NCBI RefSeq assembly: GCF_023571765.1 | Contig: NZ_JAMJXC010000013.1 | Location: 1-64,000, forward strand | Direction: 5' to 3' | DNA from: Xanthobacter aminoxidans | GTDB taxonomy: Bacteria; Pseudomonadota; Alphaproteobacteria; Rhizobiales; Xanthobacteraceae | Length of the DNA stretch: 64,000 bases | In this document: positions 17,208 to 24,156 of the stretch, in pieces | Layout: every line of letters begins with the position of its first letter | How positions within the stretch are numbered: the first letter of the stretch is position 1 | The notes under the pieces: model-generated | Database searches by the model: none | Seen by the model: the letters and a program-made list of their open reading frames with translations, nothing else | Told to the model about the DNA's origin: nothing | Made by a program: the position numbers and the translations under genes

Positions 17208-17234
17208 GGGGAGCGTCCTCCGTCGGCGCTCCCC
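17208..17234 (+). other. Hairpin downstream of the endonuclease gene
   Basis: GGGGAGCG pairs perfectly with CGCTCCCC across an 11-base loop, 7 bases after the endonuclease stop. No T tract follows, so an mRNA processing or stabilising hairpin is as likely as a terminator. Confidence 0.5.
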
Positions 17235-17276
17235 ATCCACCGCCAGCTCTCCAGCAACCTAACGAAAGGTAAGGCA

Positions 17277-17522
17277 ATGGCTTTCAAGCCGCTCATGTCC
17301 AAGTCGCAGACCCAGCTCCTCCTCGACCATTTCCGGGTGAAGGGCTCCATCTCCGGCATCGAAGCCCAGGCGCTCTACCGCATCCGCAGTCTCTCGCGCC
17401 GGATCAACGACCTCGAAGCTCGGGGCTACATCTTCGCCCGGTCCGAGGAGAAGGACCCCACCGAGCAGCGCTATACCCGTTACCACTTCATCGGCCTGAA
17501 GGCTGAAGGGAAGGCCGCGTGA
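17277..17522 (+). CDS. Winged helix-turn-helix protein
   Basis: An 81-residue basic protein. LLLDHFRVKGSISGIEAQALYRIRSLSRRINDLEARGYIF is a classic winged-helix layout (helix, turn with Ser-Gly-Ile-Glu-Ala, recognition helix RSLSRRINDLEARG) with a wing in the C-terminal third. Similar small HTH genes occur beside endonuclease I in T7-like phages. The start follows AACGAAAGGTAAGGCA. Confidence 0.75.
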   Translation: MAFKPLMSKSQTQLLLDHFRVKGSISGIEAQALYRIRSLSRRINDLEARGYIFARSEEKDPTEQRYTRYHFIGLKAEGKAA

Positions 17523-17755
17523 TGCAGCTCATCGACGCCACCCATTGCAAGGTGGGGCAGTATTTCCTCATCGCGCTCTCCCTCGCGCCCGGCGTCACGG
17601 GCACCGCGAGCGGTTCCTACTACCAGTTTGAGGTGGCCGAGGAGGAGGCGCGGAAGCGGGCCGCCAGCACCGGCCTCCCGCACCTCGTCGTGAAGGTGGA
17701 GAAGCATTTCAAGCCCTCCTTCCAGGTGGTGGAGGTGACCAACGGACAGCAGTGA
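17522..17755 (+). CDS. Small phage protein, unknown
   Basis: A 77-residue protein (MQLIDATHCKVGQYFLIALS...) starting at ATG 17522, which overlaps the HTH stop; a GTG at 17519 is an alternative. A central helix EEEARKRAASTGLP sits between beta-like parts. Its 3' end carries the Shine-Dalgarno and possible non-canonical start of the primase, so the two genes overlap. Confidence 0.6.
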   Translation: MQLIDATHCKVGQYFLIALSLAPGVTGTASGSYYQFEVAEEEARKRAASTGLPHLVVKVEKHFKPSFQVVEVTNGQQ

Positions 17756-19379
17756 ACTTGTATCGAAGGGGCCGTGCGCATCGTGCGGCTCCTCCGATGC
17801 TTGCGCAACCTACAGCGATGGACATTCTTACTGCTTTTCTTGTGGGGCTTTTGTCTCCGGGGACGGCCATTCTTCTCCTCGGGATGTACATGGACCTAAC
17901 GGGAAGGGACGGCGAGTGGCCGGTCTGATCCCGTTCGGAGAAGCCCAGGACCTCACCAAGCGCCACCTCACCGAAGAGACATGCCGCCGCGCCGGCTACA
18001 CCGTGTCCCGAATGGGCGGGGAGCTGGTCCAGGTCGCCAACTATCGGGACGACACGGGCGCCATCGTCGCCCAGAAGGTCCGGGGCCGGGACAAGGAGTT
18101 CCGGTTCCTTGGTGACACCAAGTCCGCTGGGCTCTTCATGCAGCACCTGTGGAGGGACGGCGGGAAACGCATCATCATCACAGAGGGTGAGGTGGATGCG
18201 CTCACCGTGTTCCAGGAGATGGGCTACAAGTGGCCCGTGGTGTCCGTCCCGAACGGAGCCCAGGGCGCGAAGAAGTCCTTGGGCAAGCACCTGGAATGGC
18301 TCCTGAAATTCGAGCATGTGGACCTGTGCTTCGACCAGGACGACCCTGGCCGGGAGGCGACCGAAGCGTGCCTCGAACTCTTCCCGCCCGGCCACGCCCG
18401 CATCATCCGGCTTCCTCTCAAGGACGCCAACGAGATGCTCCAGGAGGGCCGGCGCAAGGAGCTGATCGACGCCCTGTGGTCCCCCGTCGAGTTCCGCCCG
18501 GATGGCATCGTCACGGTGGCGGACATATTCGACGAGGCCATGGAGGAGCCGGAAGATGGGCTTCCGTGGTTCCTCGACACCCTGACCGCCAAGACTTTCG
18601 GACGACGATATGGCGAGGCGGTGGCGCTCGGAGCCGGAACCGGCATCGGGAAGACGGACTTCATCACCCAGCAGATCACCTTCGACATCGACGTTCTGAA
18701 AAAGAAGGTGGCCGTGTTCGCGTTCGAGCAGGTGCCGAAGGAGACCCTATGGCGAATTGCCGGGAAGGCAGCCGGAAAGACGTTCCATATCCCGGATGGG
18801 AGCTGGTCCAAGGAGGAAAAGGTTGCGGCCCTGACCAAGCTCCGGGACGACGACCGGCTCTATTTCTATAACCACTTCGGCGCCTGCGATTGGGACATCG
18901 TCTCCTCCCGCATCCGCTTCCTGGCTCACACCGAAGGTGTCCGCATCTTCTACATCGACCACCTCACCGCGCTTGCCGGCCACGGCGACGAGGAGCGCGG
19001 CTCCCTTGAGAAGATTATGGCCGAGCTGGGAGCCCTCGTGAAGGAGCTGGACATCTGGGTTCTGTTCGTCTCGCACCTCACCACGCCGGAGGGCAAGCCA
19101 CACGAAGAGGGCGGCCGGGTGACCATCAAGCAGTTCAAGGGCTCTCGCGCCATCGGCTACTGGAGCCACTTCATGTTCGGGATGGAACGCGACACCCAGG
19201 CGGAGGACGAGGAGGAGCGCCAGACGACCACCTTCCGCGTCCTCAAGGACCGCTACACTGGCCGGGCCAACGGCCTGACCATTCCTCTCGAATACGACAC
19301 CGAGACCGGCCGCCTCTCCGAAGTGGAGGCACGGGCTTTTCCACCTACCGAAACCGACGAAGAGAAGAAGGACTTCTAG
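17742..19379 (+). CDS. DNA primase-helicase, T7 gp4-like (full-length form with zinc domain)
   Basis: Unwinds DNA and lays RNA primers at the phage fork. In order: zinc-binding domain with CASC (residues ~12-15) and CFSC (~32-35) around SSDACATYSDGHSY; TOPRIM primase (ITEGEVDALTVF, LCFDQDDPG); RecA-type helicase with Walker A GAGTGIGKT, IDHLTAL (Walker B region) and SHLTTPEGKPHEEGG. The zinc domain is in frame and highly T7-like, yet no ATG, GTG or TTG precedes it. The best start is ACG 17742, six bases after a perfect GGAGGT. The in-frame GTG at 17916, 487 residues from the end, matches T7's short form gp4B, which lacks the zinc domain. Confidence 0.9.
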   Translation, partial: TDSSELVSKGPCASCGSSDACATYSDGHSYCFSCGAFVSGDGHSSPRDVHGPNGKGRRVAGLIPFGEAQDLTKRHLTEETCRRAGYTVSRMGGELVQVANYRDDTGAIVAQKVRGRDKEFRFLGDTKSAGLFMQHLWRDGGKRIIITEGEVDALTVFQEMGYKWPVVSVPNGAQGAKKSLGKHLEWLLKFEHVDLCFDQDDPGREATEACLELFPPGHARIIRLPLKDANEMLQEGRRKELIDALWSPVEFRPDGIVTVADIFDEAMEEPEDGLPWFLDTLTAKTFGRRYGEAVALGAGTGIGKTDFITQQITFDIDVLKKKVAVFAFEQVPKETLWRIAGKAAGKTFHIPDGSWSKEEKVAALTKLRDDDRLYFYNHFGACDWDIVSSRIRFLAHTEGVRIFYIDHLTALAGHGDEERGSLEKIMAELGALVKELDIWVLFVSHLTTPEGKPHEEGGRVTIKQFKGSRAIGYWSHFMFGMERDTQAEDEEERQTTTFRVLKDRYTGRANGLTIPLEYDTETGRLSEVEARAFPPTETDEEKKDF

Positions 19380-19582
19380 TGGACAATATCACGACCGCAA
19401 CCAAGACCGAAGACGTGGAGTTCGGTATCGGCTTGGCCGAGGACGGAACGGCGTTCGTCGTCCTCCGCGTCGCCGGGGAGGCCGTTGCCTTCCCCGCGTC
19501 CTGGATGCCGGCTGTCCTCGACGGACTCATGGACATCCTGGAGGCCACCTTCTCGGTGCCCGAGGGAGAAGCCCTCAACTGA
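19379..19582 (+). CDS. Small phage protein, unknown
   Basis: A 67-residue acidic protein starting at GTG 19379 (stop/start overlap TAGTG with the primase). It contains VEFGIGLAEDGTAFVVLRVAGEAVAFPASWMP, a beta-sheet pattern, then a short helix. Lies between primase and polymerase, where T7 has genes 4.x. Confidence 0.6.
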   Translation: MDNITTATKTEDVEFGIGLAEDGTAFVVLRVAGEAVAFPASWMPAVLDGLMDILEATFSVPEGEALN

Positions 19583-19782
19583 TGGATGGGACATGGGATG
19601 CCCCGTCTCCCGTGTCCTTCGAGATCACCATCTTGAAGGAGCGGAAGACGGGGAGGAAAGCCATTGAACTCCACGTCCCCGGCTTCATGACGTGGACTCT
19701 TACCCCCAAGGGGGCCGCTGAACTCGCCCAGGAGTTGGGATGGGCGGCGGCCGACGCGCAGGAAGAGGTGGCTCCGGAGTGA
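19582..19782 (+). CDS. Small phage protein, unknown
   Basis: A 66-residue protein starting at ATG 19582 (TGATG overlap): beta strands with a basic patch (FEITILKERKTGRKAIELHV) and an acidic Ala-rich C-terminal helix. The stop overlaps the polymerase GTG start. Function unknown. Confidence 0.55.
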   Translation: MDGTWDAPSPVSFEITILKERKTGRKAIELHVPGFMTWTLTPKGAAELAQELGWAAADAQEEVAPE

Positions 19783-21641
19783 CCACCCTCCTGTTTGACA
19801 TCGAGACGAACGGGCTTCTCGACGAACTCACTACCATCCATTGCCTCGTCATCCAGGACGCCGACACGGGAAAGGTCTGGTCCTGCACGAATGAGGACTT
19901 CACTTACGACCGCCTGGAGACGGGCCTAAAGCTCCTCGCCGATGCCGATATGATCGTTGGTCACAACGTCATCGGCTTCGACATCCCCGCCATCCAGAAG
20001 CTCTATCCGGAGTGGAAGCCGAAGGGCGTCGTCCGGGACACGTTGATCCTCGGCTATCTCCTGTTCCCGCGTGAGGTGCTCCGGGACAAGGACTTCCGGC
20101 TTGCCGAGAAGGGCCGCCTCCCGAAGAAGCTCATCGGGCTTCAGCGACTGGAAGCCTGGGGCCACCGCCTGGGCGAGTACAAGGGGGACTACAAGGGGCC
20201 GTGGGATGCGTGGTCCGTGACCATGCAGGATTATTGCGAGCAGGACGTCGCGGTCACCGCCAAGCTCTGGAAGCGCGAGCGGGAGGAGCTGGCGGACGGG
20301 TGGGGAACCGAATGCGTCGAGCTTGAGCATGACCTCGCCTGGATCATTGAGAGGCAGACTCGGCGCGGTTTCGCCTTTGATGACGAGGCAGCCCAGTCTC
20401 TTTACGGGACCCTCGCCAAGCGTAAGGCGGAGCTGGCGGACGAACTGTCCACCATCTTCCCGCCCAAGATCGTTCGCACCCCGTTCACCCCCAAGGTGAA
20501 CAACGCCAAGCGCGGCTACGTCAAGGGCGTTCCGACCTTCAAAGAGAAGGTGGTCCCGTTCCTTCCGTCGTCGCGGAAGCAAGTCGCCGAGCGGCTCATG
20601 GACCTTGGTTGGAAGCCCACCGAGTTCGGGAAGGACGGAACCCCCAAGGTTGATGACGACGTCCTCAACAAGCTGCCGTACCCCGAGGCCAAGCTCCTGG
20701 CTGAATACTTCCTTGTTACCAAGAGGATGGGCCAGCTCGGCGACGGCCGGGAAGCCTGGATGCAGCATTCCCGCAAGGGCCGCGTCCACGGCTGGGTGAT
20801 CCAGAACGGCGCCGTCACCGGGCGCATGACGCATCGCCTCATCGCCAACGTCCCGGCGGAGAGGACCACCTACGGCCACGAGATGCGGGCACTGTTCCGG
20901 GCCTCCACCGGCTTCAAACTGGTGGGCTGCGACGCCGACGCCCTGGAGCTGCGCTGCCTCGCTGGCTTCATGGCCCGGCACGACGGCGGCGCCTACATCA
21001 AGACCGTGCTGGAAGGCCGCAAGGAAGATGGCACGGACATGCACACGCTCAACGCCAAGGCGCTGGGGTGTGACCGGGACACCGCAAAGACCTGGTTCTA
21101 TGCCTTCATCTATGGGGCGGGGGATGCGAAGTTGGGCTTCACCCTCCTCGGTGCCCTCTCGAAAGCTCGCCTAGTCGGCGCAGGCCGAGCCGCTCGCGCC
21201 AAGTTCCTGGCGAACCTGCCGGCTCTCGCCAAGCTCGTGAAGGCCGTTGGCGTGACCCTCAACGGAAAGCGCAGCAAGGACGGCCGGCTCATCAAGCCGG
21301 GGCGCGGTTATCTCTTGGGTCTCGACGGCCGCAAGCTCCGCGTCCGGTCCGAGCACGCTGCCCTCAACACGCTCCTGCAATCGGCTGGGGCGGTCCTCAT
21401 GAAGAAGGCCCAGGTGATCCTAGATGCCGACATCCAGGCCGCCGGCCTCGTTCCGGGCAAGGACTACGAGTTCGTAATCACGTACCACGACGAATGGCAG
21501 ATTGAGGTGCTTCCTCAATTCGCGGAGCTGGTCGGCACCTTGGCCGCCGACGCCATCCGCAAGTCCGGAGAATACTTCGGATTCCGCTGCCCACTGAAAG
21601 GCAACTTCGACATTGGCGACAACTGGGCGGAGACGCACTGA
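19779..21641 (+). CDS. DNA polymerase, T7 gp5-like family A
   Basis: Replicates the phage genome with the primase-helicase; in T7 it uses host thioredoxin as clamp. 620 residues from GTG 19779 (MTTLLFDIETNGLL). The 3'-5' exonuclease shows FDIETNG, HNVIGFDIPAI and YCEQDVAVT. The polymerase shows motif A VGCDADALELRCLAG, motif B RDTAKTWFYAFIYGAGDAKLG and motif C TYHDEWQIEV with the catalytic His-Asp. A longer start at 19740 is open but would overlap the upstream gene and lacks the family N-terminus. Confidence 0.96.
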   Translation: MTTLLFDIETNGLLDELTTIHCLVIQDADTGKVWSCTNEDFTYDRLETGLKLLADADMIVGHNVIGFDIPAIQKLYPEWKPKGVVRDTLILGYLLFPREVLRDKDFRLAEKGRLPKKLIGLQRLEAWGHRLGEYKGDYKGPWDAWSVTMQDYCEQDVAVTAKLWKREREELADGWGTECVELEHDLAWIIERQTRRGFAFDDEAAQSLYGTLAKRKAELADELSTIFPPKIVRTPFTPKVNNAKRGYVKGVPTFKEKVVPFLPSSRKQVAERLMDLGWKPTEFGKDGTPKVDDDVLNKLPYPEAKLLAEYFLVTKRMGQLGDGREAWMQHSRKGRVHGWVIQNGAVTGRMTHRLIANVPAERTTYGHEMRALFRASTGFKLVGCDADALELRCLAGFMARHDGGAYIKTVLEGRKEDGTDMHTLNAKALGCDRDTAKTWFYAFIYGAGDAKLGFTLLGALSKARLVGAGRAARAKFLANLPALAKLVKAVGVTLNGKRSKDGRLIKPGRGYLLGLDGRKLRVRSEHAALNTLLQSAGAVLMKKAQVILDADIQAAGLVPGKDYEFVITYHDEWQIEVLPQFAELVGTLAADAIRKSGEYFGFRCPLKGNFDIGDNWAETH

Positions 21642-21918
21642 CGGTTGGGTCTACGTCCTTCGCAACCCGGCATGGCCTGGATTTGTGAAGGTCGGCTCCA
21701 GCTTCGACGTCGCAGAGCGCCTCCGCACCTATCAAACCTCCAGCCCCTTCCGAGATTACGCCCTCGTGGACGCCGTGTTCGTCCCCGACCGCCGTGGGTT
21801 CGAGCATCGCTTTCACGAGGCGATGAAGGGCTATCGCGTTGGAAGCACGGAATGGTTTCAAGTTCACCCTCAGGATGCCAAGAACATCCTAGCCACACTC
21901 AAGAAGGAGTTGCGATGA
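21613..21918 (+). CDS. GIY-YIG nuclease-like protein
   Basis: A 101-residue protein with a T5orf172-type GIY-YIG fold: GWVYVLRNPAWPGFVKVGSS (the Y-V-L ... K-V-G equivalent of GIY...YIG), VAERLRTYQTSSPF, and FEHRFHEAMKGYRVGSTEWFQV with the catalytic Glu. The only available start is TTG 21613, overlapping the polymerase gene by 29 bases. This looks like a small free-standing nuclease, perhaps a former homing or mobile gene inserted behind the polymerase. Confidence 0.8.
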   Translation: MATTGRRRTDGWVYVLRNPAWPGFVKVGSSFDVAERLRTYQTSSPFRDYALVDAVFVPDRRGFEHRFHEAMKGYRVGSTEWFQVHPQDAKNILATLKKELR

Positions 21919-22022
21919 ACATTGGTGACGTCCTCGATTGGATGGACCTCCTCAAAGAGAAGTACGGTATCTCGTGCCCCGTCACTTTCGAGAGCGATGA
22001 AGACGAGGACGGCGGGGAGTGA
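21915..22022 (+). CDS. Small acidic phage protein
   Basis: A 35-residue protein (MNIGDVLDWMDLLKEKYGISCP... ending in an Asp/Glu run). ATG 21915 overlaps the previous stop (ATGA) and its stop overlaps the exonuclease GTG, so it is likely translated. Function unknown. Confidence 0.5.
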   Translation: MNIGDVLDWMDLLKEKYGISCPVTFESDEDEDGGE

Positions 22023-22759
22023 AGACCCTCGTCCTCGTTGACGGGGACATCCTGGCTTATACCGCCGGGGCTGCCGTGGAGCGGGAGACCCGATGGGACG
22101 ACGACACGTTCACCCTAGCTGCCGACCTCGACGAAGCGAAAGATGCCTTCGTCACGATGCTGACCAAGGCGAAGAAGGAGGCCGAGGCCGCCGACGCGGC
22201 TCCGGTCATCTGCTTCACGCCATCTGGCCCCACCTTCCGGCATGCCCTGTGGCCGACCTACAAGGAGGGCCGCAAGCGCAAGCCGCTGGTCCACAAGGCC
22301 CTGGTGGAGTGGGCCAAGACCGAGCTGAACTACCCGAGCGTGGAGAAGCCGGGGCTGGAGGCCGACGATTGCCTCGGCATCCTGGCAACCCATCCGGCCA
22401 ACGCGGCGTTCCGGCGGGTGATCGTCTCCGGCGACAAGGATCTCGCCCAGATCCCCTGCGAAATCCTTGACTTCAAGCGCGGGACGCTCACCACCATCAC
22501 CGAAGAGGAGGGCGAACAGCTCTTCCTTCTCCAGGCCCTCACAGGTGATCCGACCGACAACTATCCCGGCTGCCCTGGCATCGGCGCCAAGCGGGCGCCG
22601 GGCATCGCCGCCGGCGGCTGGGCGGCCATCGTCGCCGCCTACGCCAAGGCCGGCCTTACGGAAGCGGACGCGCTGATCCAGGCCCGCCTCGCCCGCATCC
22701 TGCGCTACGCCGACTACGACCACCAACGAAAGGAGCCCCTTCTTTGGGAGCCACGATGA
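22019..22759 (+). CDS. 5'-3' exonuclease, T7 gp6-like
   Basis: Degrades host DNA and removes RNA primers. 246 residues from GTG 22019. FEN/PIN-type acidic residues are visible: LVLVDGDILAYTA at the N-terminus, GLEADDCLGILA and RRVIVSGDKDLAQIP in the centre, and the helix-hairpin-helix region TGDPTDNYPGCPGIGAKRA. T7 gp6 is 300 residues; this is a shorter version. Its stop overlaps the next ATG. Confidence 0.92.
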   Translation: MKTLVLVDGDILAYTAGAAVERETRWDDDTFTLAADLDEAKDAFVTMLTKAKKEAEAADAAPVICFTPSGPTFRHALWPTYKEGRKRKPLVHKALVEWAKTELNYPSVEKPGLEADDCLGILATHPANAAFRRVIVSGDKDLAQIPCEILDFKRGTLTTITEEEGEQLFLLQALTGDPTDNYPGCPGIGAKRAPGIAAGGWAAIVAAYAKAGLTEADALIQARLARILRYADYDHQRKEPLLWEPR

Positions 22760-23238
22760 CCGAGACGCTGTTCCTGGACCTGGACGGCGTTCTGGCCGAC
22801 TTCGACAAGACCGCCGGGGCGATCCTCGGAACCGACAACACCTACAAGTTCGAGTTCGTTCACGGGAACCGGGAGTTCTGGCGCCGCCTCGACGAGGTGC
22901 CCGACCTGTTCGCCTCCTTCGATCCCATGCCCGATGCCTATGAGCTGTGGGATGCGGTGAAGCACCTCGACCCGGCCATCCTCACCGCCCTGCCGAAGAC
23001 CAATGCCGCCGCGGTCGACCGGCAGAAGCGCGACTGGGTGGCCCGCCATCTCGGCCCCACTGTTCGCGTCATCACCTGCGAGACGGAGGACAAGCCGAAG
23101 TTCTGCCGTGCCGGCGACGTGCTGGTGGACGACCGGGCCGTGAACCGCAGCGCGTGGTGGGCCGCCGGTGGCGACTTCATCCTCCATACCGATGCCCGAT
23201 CCACCATCGAGCGCCTCTGGAAGATGGGGATGATCTGA
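22756..23238 (+). CDS. 5'(3')-deoxyribonucleotidase-like HAD phosphatase
   Basis: A 160-residue HAD-superfamily protein of the NT5C type, which dephosphorylates deoxynucleoside monophosphates. Motif I is FLDLDGVLADFD; the cap region has YKFEFVHGNREFWRRL; motif II equivalent is ILTALPK; motif IV is DVLVDDRAVN. The start at ATG 22756 overlaps the exonuclease stop. It may balance nucleotide pools released from host DNA by the nearby nucleases. Confidence 0.85.
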   Translation: MTETLFLDLDGVLADFDKTAGAILGTDNTYKFEFVHGNREFWRRLDEVPDLFASFDPMPDAYELWDAVKHLDPAILTALPKTNAAAVDRQKRDWVARHLGPTVRVITCETEDKPKFCRAGDVLVDDRAVNRSAWWAAGGDFILHTDARSTIERLWKMGMI

Positions 23239-23588
23239 TGGAGGTCGCGAACCCTGAAGCTGTTGCCGACCAAGCTGGCGGCGGCGTCAAGGCCGACACA
23301 GGAAAGCCCCCCGTTGGCCTGATCCCACGCTCCGCCCTGCTGGCCGAGGCGCGTGTTCTCGATTTCGGCGCCCGGAAGTACGCCCGCCACAACTGGCGAA
23401 AGGGCATGCTGTGGTCCCGCCTGGGCGATGCGGCCCTGCGCCATCTGCTGGCGTGGCTGGACGGCGAGGATGTTGACCCCGAGACGGGCGAGAGCCACCT
23501 CGCGCATCTCCGCGCCACCGCCGGCTTCCTGATCGAGTACCAGGAGCGGGGGCTCGGCGAGGACGACCGGTTCAAGGCGACTGCCTGA
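23238..23588 (+). CDS. dATP/dGTP diphosphohydrolase-like protein (DUF5664/MazZ type)
   Basis: A 116-residue all-alpha protein. KADTGKPPVGLIPRSALLAEARVLDFGARKYARHNWRKG and LGDAALRHLLAWLDGEDVDPETGESHLAHLRATAGFLIE match the family that includes the MazZ dGTP diphosphohydrolase of 2-aminoadenine phages. Neither PurZ nor DatZ is present here, so a Z-modified genome is not suggested; a role in dNTP pool shaping is more likely. Overlaps its neighbour's stop (TGATG). Confidence 0.8.
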   Translation: MEVANPEAVADQAGGGVKADTGKPPVGLIPRSALLAEARVLDFGARKYARHNWRKGMLWSRLGDAALRHLLAWLDGEDVDPETGESHLAHLRATAGFLIEYQERGLGEDDRFKATA

Positions 23589-23695
23589 TGGCCCGACTGT
23601 CCCGGCCCTCCGAGATGGATGCGGCGCCTGCCACGGGCAGCGGAGATAGGTTGCACCTGAGCCTAAATCGGAACGCCTCCCTCAAGGTGAGCTAG
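23588..23695 (+). CDS. Possible 35-residue phage peptide
   Basis: ATG 23588 overlaps the previous stop and the frame ends at 23695, overlapping the next GTG. It begins MARLSRPSEMDAAP, similar to the next ORF's MARISRPPLGEDF, which hints at a local duplication. Otherwise undistinguished. Confidence 0.4.
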   Translation: MARLSRPSEMDAAPATGSGDRLHLSLNRNASLKVS

Positions 23696-23958
23696 TGGCT
23701 CGCATCTCCCGGCCCCCGCTCGGCGAAGACTTTCCCGCCACTCTAGCCTACAGCGGACCGTCCCCTCTTAAGATACCGCTTCCTGACATCTCCAAGCAAC
23801 TTCTCGATTATCTTGACGCCGTCTTCAAAGACCGCGTTGACCCCGCATGGCGGGACTTCGGAGATGTCCGAGAGGCAATGGGGACGCGCCGCGTCATCGA
23901 CCACCTTCGCCAGCTCCGCGAAGAACAGGAGAACTCTCATGTGCCTGGGGGGCAGTAA
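23695..23958 (+). CDS. Small phage protein, unknown; contains promoter P2
   Basis: An 87-residue protein from GTG 23695. The C-terminal 55 residues look genuinely coding (LPDISKQLLDYLDAVFKDRVDPAWRDFGDV...), with helix content. The N-terminal part carries the P2 phage promoter in its DNA (codons 12-18), and no start codon exists downstream of P2 before the coding-like part. So either the protein starts at 23695 and the promoter is intragenic, or the gene is not translated from P2 transcripts. Confidence 0.55.
   Translation: MARISRPPLGEDFPATLAYSGPSPLKIPLPDISKQLLDYLDAVFKDRVDPAWRDFGDVREAMGTRRVIDHLRQLREEQENSHVPGGQ
23729..23748 (+). promoter_or_regulatory. Candidate phage RNA polymerase promoter P2
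   Basis: ACTTTCCCGCCACTCTAGCC is identical to P3 and one base from P1. It lies about 410 bases upstream of the portal gene, the point where T7 switches from DNA metabolism (class II) to virion genes (class III). Confidence 0.8.
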
Positions 23959-24154
23959 AACCCCTCCTCATCAAGCGGCATCGGCTCCACCTCCTCCGCC
24001 TCCTGCGGATACCCCGAAGTCACCCGCTTTGAATGAGTCCACGACCGAGGCCAAGAACGCCTCGAAGGCGGTTGAGGGCGCCCGGCGCGGGCGAAGTGCC
24101 CTGCGCATCGACCTCAACGCTCCCTCCACTTCCTCTGGCCTGACCATCGCTTAG
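23939..24154 (+). CDS. T7 gp7.3-like virion/tail assembly protein
   Basis: A 71-residue Pro-rich, low-complexity protein starting MCLGGSKTPP and ending ALRIDLNAPSTSSGLTIA. Short proteins with an MC-x-GG start, a Pro/Ala-rich middle and a terminal S-G-L-x-I just upstream of the portal gene are characteristic of T7-like phages; the T7 counterpart gp7.3 is a virion protein. Assigned by position and end motifs. Confidence 0.65.
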   Translation: MCLGGSKTPPHQAASAPPPPPPADTPKSPALNESTTEAKNASKAVEGARRGRSALRIDLNAPSTSSGLTIA

Positions 24155-24156
24155 CG

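Noticed and set aside
17752-17928. 58-codon GTG-started frame in the primase upstream region
   Set aside because: The in-frame zinc-binding domain of the primase occupies the same bases and matches T7 gp4A closely, so this frame is an overlap artefact.
23238-23588. Evidence for a 2-aminoadenine (Z) genome
   Set aside because: A MazZ-like protein alone is not enough; no PurZ or DatZ homologue is seen, and the family is common in ordinary phages.
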